From NCBI GenBank assembly GCA_019239375.1, contig JAFAZZ010000549.1, positions 1-32,919 on the forward strand: a stretch of DNA of 32,919 nt. Direction: 5' to 3'. The position numbers were made by a program, and so were the translations under genes. Below are positions 27,083 through 32,919 of this stretch, one piece after another. The notes beneath the pieces are model-generated. The model did not search any database. It was not told where the DNA came from and saw only the letters and a program-made list of their open reading frames with translations. The DNA is from Solirubrobacterales bacterium (lineage in GTDB: Bacteria > Actinomycetota > Thermoleophilia > Solirubrobacterales > Solirubrobacteraceae). Each line of letters starts with the position of its first letter. The stretch's first letter is position 1.

Positions 27083-28315
27083 TCAGCGCGGTACGCGGCC
27101 GCCCTCCGCTCCGCGCTCGTGCGCCGGACCGCGCGGCGGCGCGATCCCCAGCACGCGCATCGCCTTGAGGCCGAGCGAGAGCTTTTCGCGTCCGTCGGTG
27201 GACGATACGTCGAGGCCGGTGAGCTCGCGCACGCGCTCGAACCGGTAGCGGACCGTGTGGCGGTGCGTGATCAACCGGGACGCGGTGGCGTTGACGTTGG
27301 CGTCGCACTCCAAGAACGTCGACAGCGTCCCGACCAGGTCGGTTTCGTACTGCTCGTCGTAGGCGACCAGCGGGCGAACCGTCTCCTCGTAGAAGCGCCG
27401 CAGCTCGACGGGATCATTCATGTGGGGCAACAGCAGCTGATAGGTGCCCGTCTCCTCGTAGCCGAGCTCGACGCGTTCGGGTTCCCCCTCGACCACGTTG
27501 GCGGCCAGCAGCGCCTCGTTCCGGGCGCGGTGCAGCTCGAGCGGATCCTCGGTGCGCCGGCTGCGGCCGATCGCGAACGCGAATCCGGGCAGGCCCGCCT
27601 CGAGCTCGCGCAGGATTGCCGATACGGACCGCCGGCCCATCTCGCCGTCGCCGTCGGGGAGCAGCACGGCGATCTGCGGAGCGTCGTCGGCAGTGGGGGC
27701 GGCGATCGAGCCGGGCGCGATCGAACGGGCTCCCCGGGCGGTCAGGGCCAACATCCGCCGGCGCCAGTCCTCCTCCGTCGGCGTGCGCGGATGGGCACGG
27801 ATGATCACCACGCTGGCCCCCGCACTCAGGTCGGTGCCGAGCTCCTTTCCCCGGCCGATCAGCTCCTCGCGGTCCCCGAAGCGCCGCTCGAGCACGCTCC
27901 GCAGAAACCCGGTGGCCGCTTCCTCCGACGCGCGCTCGGGCGCCCGCACCCGCTCCACCTCGGAGGCGATGAGCGTGGTGATGAGCCGGAGCAGCGAAGC
28001 ATCGGCGGGACTGTCGGAGACGCGCATCCGCAGCTTGCCGACGGTCGCGTCCGCGACCTTGAGCTCGAGCGTGATCACATCGTCGGCGTCGCGCATGAGC
28101 GACCGCTCGTCGGCCGGGCTGCGGACGGCGACAGCCAGCACGGAGGCCGAACGGTCGATCAGGATCAGGCTGGTGTCGAGCGCGCGGGCCGCGGCGCGCA
28201 GGATGGCGGGCAGCCCGGCGCCGTCCTCGACGGCGTCGGTGATCGCGGCGAGCGCGGCGAGATTGGGTGCGCCCGGTGCCGGCTGTTCCTGGGCGCGGTC
28301 AGCCAATCCGCTCAA
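27083..28315 (-). CDS. PucR/CdaR-family transcriptional regulator
   Basis: 410 residues with a TTG start at 28315 and an AGGA just ahead of it. An N-terminal GAF-like sensory region (about 15-110, AILRAAARALDTSLILIDRSASVLAVAV) is followed by a middle GGDEF-like domain (about 160-300, ASVVIIRAHPRT, IAVLLPDGDGEMGRRSVSAIL, FAFAIGRSRR). The diagnostic PucR C-terminal HTH comes last (about 325-395, LVGTLSTFLECDANVNATASRLITHRHTVRYRFERVRELTG). Such regulators usually activate transport or catabolic genes in response to a small ligand. Here it sits among housekeeping genes, so the target is not obvious. The position between ispE and glmU parallels purR in Bacillus, but the two are unrelated families. 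Confidence 0.9.
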   Translation of the reverse strand: MSGLADRAQEQPAPGAPNLAALAAITDAVEDGAGLPAILRAAARALDTSLILIDRSASVLAVAVRSPADERSLMRDADDVITLELKVADATVGKLRMRVSDSPADASLLRLITTLIASEVERVRAPERASEEAATGFLRSVLERRFGDREELIGRGKELGTDLSAGASVVIIRAHPRTPTEEDWRRRMLALTARGARSIAPGSIAAPTADDAPQIAVLLPDGDGEMGRRSVSAILRELEAGLPGFAFAIGRSRRTEDPLELHRARNEALLAANVVEGEPERVELGYEETGTYQLLLPHMNDPVELRRFYEETVRPLVAYDEQYETDLVGTLSTFLECDANVNATASRLITHRHTVRYRFERVRELTGLDVSSTDGREKLSLGLKAMRVLGIAPPRGPAHERGAEGGRVPR

Positions 28316-28327
28316 TTCCTACTCGAG

Positions 28328-28549
28328 TCAGAACAACCTTGGCCACTCGACCACGATCAGCGCGCCAACCAGCACGCCGAGGCCCACGAGCGCGGCGAGG
28401 ACGTACAGCGACAGGATCACCACGGCCACACGTTCGAGCGGGCGCCGATACGCGGTGATCGCCGGGACGACCACGAACGCACAGAACGCCGCGAGACCGA
28501 ACACGCTCGCGCACGCGCCGACCAGGTAGGTGATGGATGTGTTGCTCAC
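28328..28549 (-). CDS. Small two-helix membrane protein
   Basis: 73 residues from the GTG at 28549 (VSNTSITYLVGACASVFGLAAF). Two transmembrane helices (about 8-32 and 43-66, AVVILSLYVLAALVGLGVLVGALIVV) are joined by a basic turn (AYRRPLER), so the loop is predicted to be cytoplasmic. No family recognised. It begins 62 bases after the ispE stop and ends 12 bases before the PucR-like start, hence it is likely part of the same transcript. The frame is open upstream to 28735 but that part overlaps ispE and lacks sense. Confidence 0.72.
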   Translation of the reverse strand: MSNTSITYLVGACASVFGLAAFCAFVVVPAITAYRRPLERVAVVILSLYVLAALVGLGVLVGALIVVEWPRLF

Positions 28550-28611
28550 GAGCCCTGTGGCGAATTGTGCCCGACGGCCGGATCCGGCCGCAGGTCGTGG
28601 AGTTGCGGCGA

Positions 28612-29490
28612 CTAGCTTCCGCGTGGAGCGCCGAATTCCTCGCCTACCGGGGCGGCCGAGGTAGCCCCAGGGTAGCGAGCGGCAAGCCGCGCGGCCACGG
28701 TGTCCGCCCGCGCGTGGGCATCCGCGCCGGTGCACAGGGCGAAAACAGTCGGTCCGGAGCCTGAGACCATCGCGTGATCGGCGCCGCTGTCACGGAGCGT
28801 GTGGAGCGCGCGGCCGATATCCGGCCGCAACGACAAGGCCGCCGGCTCGAGGTCGTTGCCGAGCAGGTAAGCCCCGCTGCAGACCGCGGAGAGGAGCTCG
28901 CGGTGACGAGCCGAGAGATCGGCCGCGTCGCGAGGCAGTCCCAGGCGGTCGGCCTCCCGGTAGACCTCTGCGGTCGACAGCTCATAGGGCTGGGGCACGA
29001 TCACAAACGCGTGCCCCTCCCGCGCGTCGAGCCGCTCGACCACCTCCCCGGCGCCGGTCCCGATCGACACACCCGGGAGGAGCTGACTGGGCACGTCGGC
29101 CCCGAGCGACGCGGCCAGCTCGGCCGCGACGGCGACCGGCACGGGCGCAATTGCCGCGGCGAGGCGCAACATGGCCGCCGCGTCAGCCGAGCCCCCGCCC
29201 ATCCCGCCCGCGAGCGGCACGCGCTTGCGAATCACGACGCGCACGGGCGGCGCGTCCCATCCTTGTTCTCGCAGACCCGCCAGGGCACGTGCCACGATGT
29301 TCGGCCCCTTGACCCCGGCGCACAAAACCTCGTCGACCGCGGTGCCCGCGCCCGCCACCGCCACCGAGAGCTCGTCCGCCACCGACACCGACTCGAGCAG
29401 CGTGACTACCTCGTGCCGTCCATCGGAACGGACCGGCCCGAGGAACAGGCACAGATTGACCTTGCCGGGCGCTCGCGCAAACAGCTTCAC
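28612..29490 (-). CDS. ispE: 4-diphosphocytidyl-2-C-methyl-D-erythritol kinase
   Basis: 292 residues, GTG start overlapping the rsmA stop (GTGA). It phosphorylates CDP-methylerythritol in the non-mevalonate (MEP) pathway to isoprenoids, so the organism makes isoprenoids this way. GHMP kinase landmarks are APGKVNLCLFLG at the N-terminus, the ATP loop PLAGGMGGGSADAAAML (about 92-108), LGADVPSQLLPG with the catalytic-region aspartate, and MVSGSGPTVFAL near the C-terminus. The family usually has PVGAGLGGGSSDAA; the variation here is mild. It is the fourth gene of the metG-tatD-rsmA-ispE run. Confidence 0.96.
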   Translation of the reverse strand: MKLFARAPGKVNLCLFLGPVRSDGRHEVVTLLESVSVADELSVAVAGAGTAVDEVLCAGVKGPNIVARALAGLREQGWDAPPVRVVIRKRVPLAGGMGGGSADAAAMLRLAAAIAPVPVAVAAELAASLGADVPSQLLPGVSIGTGAGEVVERLDAREGHAFVIVPQPYELSTAEVYREADRLGLPRDAADLSARHRELLSAVCSGAYLLGNDLEPAALSLRPDIGRALHTLRDSGADHAMVSGSGPTVFALCTGADAHARADTVAARLAARYPGATSAAPVGEEFGAPRGS

Positions 29491-30266
29491 GCGGCGACCC
29501 GGAGCCTGGCCGAGAGCGCGCGGAACTCCTCAGGAGCGAGCCGCTCGGCGCGCTCGTCAGGCGGATGGCCCATCTCGACCAGCGCCGCTCGCGTCCGCTC
29601 GCGCACCCCCGGCGCAGCGCGCGCAGCGAGCGCCAGCGACCTAGCGAGCGCCTTGCGGCGATGAGCGAACGCATCGTGCACCAGCGCGCGGAGCTCCGGA
29701 TCGACCGCATCACCACCTCGGCGGCGCAAACCGATCAGCACGGAGTCGACGCGCGGCACCGGCCGGAACACCGTGCGCGCTACGGGCCGCAGCACGCGCA
29801 CCTCGCACTCGAGCTGGGCGAGCACCGACGGCGCTCCGTACGCGGGATCGCCGACGGAAGCGGCGAGCCGCTCCCCGACCTCGCGCTGCACCATGACGAC
29901 CCACGACCGCACGGACGGCAGCTCGTCGATGGTGCGCAGGATCACCGTGGCGGCGATCGAGTAAGGGAGGTTCGCCACAACCGTGGTCGGAGCGGGATCG
30001 AGCGCGGCGAAGTCGAGCCGCAGAGCATCGGCGATGTGCACCGTCACGTTCGAGAAGCCGCCCACCGCCTCCCGCAGCGCGGCCTCGAGGCGCTCGTCGA
30101 CCTCGACCACGTGGAGGAACGCCACTGCGCCGGCCAGCCGCTCGGACAGCACCCCCTCGCCGCCACCGATCTCGAGCACGACGTCGCCCGGCTCGAGCGC
30201 CGCCAGCCGCTCGATGACGTCGAGGATGTTCCGGTCGACCAGGAAGTTCTGACCTAGCCTGACCAT
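29487..30266 (-). CDS. rsmA: 16S rRNA adenine dimethyltransferase RsmA (KsgA)
   Basis: 259 residues from the ATG at 30266, which begins 12 bases inside the end of tatD. It dimethylates two adenines in the 3' hairpin of 16S rRNA during small-subunit maturation, using S-adenosylmethionine. Motifs are RLGQNFLVDRNILD, the SAM-binding loop EIGGGEGVLSERL, the acidic VVEVDERL, DALRLDF, and the catalytic NLPYSIA. The C-terminal domain has FRPVPRVDSVLI and FAHRRKALARSL. Loss of the enzyme confers kasugamycin resistance in other bacteria. The ATG is preferred over the much longer upstream open frame, which is tatD read out of frame. Confidence 0.96.
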   Translation of the reverse strand: MVRLGQNFLVDRNILDVIERLAALEPGDVVLEIGGGEGVLSERLAGAVAFLHVVEVDERLEAALREAVGGFSNVTVHIADALRLDFAALDPAPTTVVANLPYSIAATVILRTIDELPSVRSWVVMVQREVGERLAASVGDPAYGAPSVLAQLECEVRVLRPVARTVFRPVPRVDSVLIGLRRRGGDAVDPELRALVHDAFAHRRKALARSLALAARAAPGVRERTRAALVEMGHPPDERAERLAPEEFRALSARLRVAA

Positions 30267-31012
30267 CCGAACACCGTGGCCGCCGAAGCCTCGACGGCGC
30301 GCTCTAACTCGTCGTACGGCACGCGCCGCTCGACCGCCACCGCCTGCGCCGTCGATACCACATGCGCCGGCTGGTTCGGCTTGCCCCGCACCACCTGCGG
30401 CGACAGATAGGGAGCGTCCGTCTCGACCAACAGGCGCTCCGCCGGAACGCGCACGGCGGCGACGCGCAGGGGTGCGGCCTTTGGGTAGGTGACGTTGCCC
30501 GCAAACGAGATCCACCAGTCGTCGTGTGCCAGGCACTCTTCGATCCGGTTGGGCATCGAGAAGCAGTGCAGGATCACCCGCACCCCGCGCGCCTCGGCAT
30601 CGAGCAGAGCCAGCGTGTCGTCCTCGGCTGCCCGCGTGTGGATGACCAAGGGCTTGCCGACCTCCCGCGCCAGCGCGACCTGCGCGCGGAACGCGCGCTC
30701 CTGATCGGCTCGCGGCGTGTAATCGCGGTAGTAGTCGAGGCCGGTCTCTCCCACCGCCACGCACTTCGGATGTGCGACCAGAGCGGCCAGCTCGGCTAGG
30801 TCGGCGTCGTCGAACCCCGTGGCCGAGTTCGGGTGCCGGCCGAGCGCCGCATACACCTGGGGAAAGTCCTCGGCGGCGGCCAGCCCCGCGCGGCACGAAG
30901 CCCCATCGGTCCCCACGGTGACGATCCGCGACACACCGGCTTTTGACGCTGCGGCCACCAGCTCCGCGTCGGGCGGCTCGCACAGATCCAGGTGGGTGTG
31001 CGAGTCGATCAA
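30254..31012 (-). CDS. tatD: TatD family metal-dependent deoxyribonuclease/hydrolase
   Basis: 252 residues with a TTG start at 31012 that overlaps the metG stop (TTGA). The protein starts directly at the family motif IDSHTHLDL (metal-binding H-T-H). Further motifs are ALGRHPNSA, VAVGETGLDYYRD (glutamate ligand), LVIHTRAAEDDTL, ILHCFSM and LLVETDAPYLSPQ (aspartate ligand). TatD enzymes are two-metal hydrolases with 3'-5' DNase activity in E. coli and have roles in DNA repair and turnover. Placement between metG and rsmA is ancient. The frame extends upstream to 31246, but that part is antisense-like and overlaps metG. Confidence 0.95.
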   Translation of the reverse strand: MIDSHTHLDLCEPPDAELVAAASKAGVSRIVTVGTDGASCRAGLAAAEDFPQVYAALGRHPNSATGFDDADLAELAALVAHPKCVAVGETGLDYYRDYTPRADQERAFRAQVALAREVGKPLVIHTRAAEDDTLALLDAEARGVRVILHCFSMPNRIEECLAHDDWWISFAGNVTYPKAAPLRVAAVRVPAERLLVETDAPYLSPQVVRGKPNQPAHVVSTAQAVAVERRVPYDELERAVEASAATVFGWSG

Positions 31013-32523
31013 GCGCGCTTGGGAAACAGCGGCTCGAGCGACTGGACGGACAGGCCGCTGCCCCGCTCGGCAAAGATCGCGCGCGCGTACGACACGTCCG
31101 GGGCGTCCAGCGCCAGGAGCAGCTTCTCGACGCTCGCCGGTATGTACGGGTGAAGCAGCACGCTGACCGCGCGCAGTCCCTCGGCCAGCGAGGCGAGCGT
31201 CTCGTCGAGCTTGCCCGCGGCCTCCGGGTCGCGCGCGAGCTGCCATGGCGCGCGCTCCTCGACGTATCGGTTCAGGCGCCGGACCCGCTCCCAGATCAGA
31301 TCCAGGGCGCGCGTCGGTTCCGCGCGATCGAGCACGACCGAGACCTCGGCCGGCAGCACCTCGAAGGCCCGCGCCAACTCCACGTCGGTCGCCACCGCGG
31401 GAATCACCCCGTCGCGATAGCGCTGGACCATGGCGATCGTCCGGCTCGCGAGATTCCCGTATTCATTCGCCAGCTCAGCCTCGTAGCGCACCCGGACCGC
31501 GTCCATCCCGACGCTCCCGTCCGACCCGAAGGCGACGTCGCGCACGAGGTAGAACCGCAGCGCGTCGGTCCCGTACTGCTCGATGACCTCGAACGGATCG
31601 AGCACGTTCCCCAGTGACTTGCTCATCTTGCGGCCATCCGCGCCGAGCAGAAAGCCGTGCACGAACACGTGCTCGGGCACGGGCAGCTCGGCCGCCATCA
31701 ACATCGCCGGCCAAAACACGGTGTGGAACTTGAGGATGTCCTTGCCGATCAGGTGGTAGGTAGCCGGCCAGAAGCGGCCGGTCAGATCCTCCCCCGGACG
31801 CGCGTAGCCCAGCGCCGTGTAGTAGTTGAGCAGGGCGTCGAACCACACGTAGAACACGTGGTCGGGATCCCACGGCACGGTGACACCCCACTTCAACCGC
31901 TTGCGCGAAAGTGAGATGTCCTGCAGACCCTGCAAGATGAAAGCGCGCGCCTCGTTGTAGTGGTGGCCCGGCATGACGAAGTCCCGCTGCTCGTCGAACA
32001 GCTGCTCGAGCGGCTTCTGAAATGCGGACAACCGGAAGAACCAGTTCTCCTCCTGATGGCGCTCGAGGACGATCTCGTGGATCGGGCAGCGGTTGCCCTC
32101 GAGGATCTCGTTCTCGACCTTGAAGTCCGCGCACCGCGGGCAGTACCACCCCTCGTAGATCCCCTTGTACGTGTAGCCGTTGTCGTGCACGCGCTGGAGC
32201 ACGTCCTGCACACGCTTCATGTGCTCCTCGTCGGTGGTGCGGATGAAGAAGTCGTTGGTCGCCTCGAGTTGTGGCGCCAGCGCCTTGAACTTCTCGGCGT
32301 TGCGATCCGCGAGCGCACGCGGCTCGAGCCCCTGCGCGTGCGCCGCGTCGGCCACGGGCTCGCCGTGCTCGTCGGTCCCGGTCAGGAAGAACACGTCCTG
32401 TCCCCGCTGGCGCATGTGGCGCGCGAGCACGTCGGCAGCGATCGTCGTGTACGCGTGGCCCAGGTGCGGCTGCGCGTTCACGTAGTAGATCGGGGTGGTG
32501 ATGTAGAAGGGCATCGCTGACAT
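31009..32523 (-). CDS. metG: Methionyl-tRNA synthetase
   Basis: 504 residues from an ATG; a second in-frame ATG three codons in (MPFYITTPIYY) is also possible. It charges tRNA-Met, including initiator tRNA. Class I motifs are HLGH at 20-23 and KMSKS at 299-303. A single zinc knuckle lies in the connective region with C128, C131, C146 and H149. The anticodon-binding helical domain follows from about 370 (ANEYGNLASRTIAMVQRY, LDLIWERVRRLNRYVEERAPW). No C-terminal EMAP/Trbp111-like tRNA-binding domain is present, so this is the short form. It leads the metG-tatD-rsmA-ispE run. The upstream 396 bases carry no gene. Confidence 0.98.
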   Translation of the reverse strand: MSAMPFYITTPIYYVNAQPHLGHAYTTIAADVLARHMRQRGQDVFFLTGTDEHGEPVADAAHAQGLEPRALADRNAEKFKALAPQLEATNDFFIRTTDEEHMKRVQDVLQRVHDNGYTYKGIYEGWYCPRCADFKVENEILEGNRCPIHEIVLERHQEENWFFRLSAFQKPLEQLFDEQRDFVMPGHHYNEARAFILQGLQDISLSRKRLKWGVTVPWDPDHVFYVWFDALLNYYTALGYARPGEDLTGRFWPATYHLIGKDILKFHTVFWPAMLMAAELPVPEHVFVHGFLLGADGRKMSKSLGNVLDPFEVIEQYGTDALRFYLVRDVAFGSDGSVGMDAVRVRYEAELANEYGNLASRTIAMVQRYRDGVIPAVATDVELARAFEVLPAEVSVVLDRAEPTRALDLIWERVRRLNRYVEERAPWQLARDPEAAGKLDETLASLAEGLRAVSVLLHPYIPASVEKLLLALDAPDVSYARAIFAERGSGLSVQSLEPLFPKRA

Positions 32524-32605
32524 CTGACTTTATTGGGGCCTCGCTGCGCGAGTCATCCATGGGGCCGTTCCGCCGGGCCTCCATGCCCGGCGGCGGCGAC
32601 CGGTT

Positions 32606-32749
32606 CTGGCCGACACCACAGCCGGATGAGGCGAACCCCGGCGGCCGCGATCCGCCCCTGGCCGACACCACAGCCGGATGAGGCTTCCCCGGCGCCGCGA
32701 TCCGCCCCTGCCGACACCACAGCCGGATGAGGCTTCCCCGGTCCCATGG
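32606..32749. repeat. 50-52 bp tandem repeat, about three copies, upstream of metG
   Basis: Units start at 32606, 32658 and 32708 (cores CCGACACCACAGCCGGATGAGGC and CGCGATCCGCCC). Units one and two are 52 and 50 bases; unit three is cut off after about 42. Copies abut without spacers. It lies 82 bases upstream of the metG start, and the sequence on either side shows no coding potential I trust. Confidence 0.85.
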
Positions 32750-32777
32750 ACGCCGCCGCAGGCGGCCCCAAAATCGT

Positions 32778-32890
32778 GTGCATGACACGCCAACGTTCGA
32801 TCAGCTAGGAGGGTGTGGCGCGTCATGCACACCAGAGGAGCCTGACACGCCACTCGCCACGCCATCAGCCGGCGATGGCGCGTCATGCAC
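32778..32890. repeat. Four alternating copies of an inverted motif
   Basis: GTGCATGACACGCCA (32778-32792) faces TGGCGCGTCATGCAC (32816-32830), matching at 14 of 15 positions. A shorter copy CCTGACACGCCA (32841-32852) faces a second TGGCGCGTCATGCAC (32876-32890). The second loop has an inner stem GCCATC/GATGGC. The result is two large hairpins in a row, resembling REP-type or BIME-like elements. Confidence 0.8.
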
Positions 32891-32919
32891 CCTGGTCAGC
32901 TGTGAGCGCTCGATATAAC

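Noticed and set aside
29487-31073. A 528-codon frame suggesting a fused protein ahead of RsmA
   Set aside because: The part upstream of 30266 overlaps tatD out of frame; RsmA motifs begin right after the ATG at 30266.
32524-32605. T-box riboswitch ahead of metG
   Set aside because: I could not find a T-box sequence, specifier stem or terminator/antiterminator pair before the start codon.
32606-32749. Possible CRISPR array upstream of metG
   Set aside because: The units abut without unique spacers of constant length; this is a simple tandem repeat. No cas gene is in the window.

Overview
The window is high-GC, densely packed bacterial chromosome. The gene content, the many GTG/TTG starts and the 4-base stop/start overlaps suggest an actinobacterium, probably of the class Thermoleophilia (Solirubrobacterales-like). 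That placement is inferred from overall protein character (DUF4235, PucR-type regulator, CsrA in a high-GC Gram-positive background), not from a marker tree. No phage, insertion sequence, CRISPR array or classical defence island is visible. Almost all sequence is housekeeping chromosome plus small lineage-type proteins.

Region 1 (1-5861) opens with the 3' end of a plus-strand glycosyltransferase. A minus-strand run follows, read from right to left: YbdK-type glutamate-cysteine ligase, a zinc-ribbon rhomboid-like membrane protein that lacks the protease residues, a small unknown protein, a UPF0173 metallo-hydrolase, a stand-alone AsnC/Lrp effector domain and two GT-B glycosyltransferases. The last four overlap by 1-4 bases. 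Region 2 (5878-9165) holds a DUF2090 aldolase-like gene bracketed by tandem repeats, a small membrane protein, an isolated csrA, an HTH/acidic/RG-rich protein and an unknown protein.

Region 3 (9277-32523) is an ancient conserved neighbourhood. Read from the right end leftwards on the minus strand it runs metG-tatD-rsmA-ispE-(small membrane protein)-pucR-like-DUF2064-tRNA-Gln-glmU-prs-(DUF2384-like)-(thioesterase)-...-rplY-pth-...-mfd-(PrsA/SurA-like foldase)-mazG-eno-ftsB. The same backbone occurs in Bacillus (metS-tatD-ksgA-ispE...glmU-prs-ctc-pth-mfd-mazG-divIC) and Mycobacterium (metG...ksgA-ispE...mfd-mazG-eno-ftsB). It joins translation quality control, RNA methylation, isoprenoid and cell-wall precursor synthesis, PRPP supply, transcription-coupled repair, nucleotide sanitation and division. 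Insertions into the backbone include a secreted S33 peptidase, DUF4235 and several unknown proteins.

The most striking non-genic signal is short tandem repeats of unrelated sequence and 21-34 bp period (one array near 50 bp) at gene ends and in intergenic gaps. Two arrays repeat the stop codon of the gene they follow (DUF2090, pth). One lies in the 3' end of a thioesterase gene and carries a one-base deletion that breaks its frame. One duplicates a hairpin plus Shine-Dalgarno module between eno and ftsB. An in-frame palindromic insert sits inside mfd. The right end of the window (32524-32919) is non-coding and carries a 50-bp tandem repeat and alternating inverted motifs.
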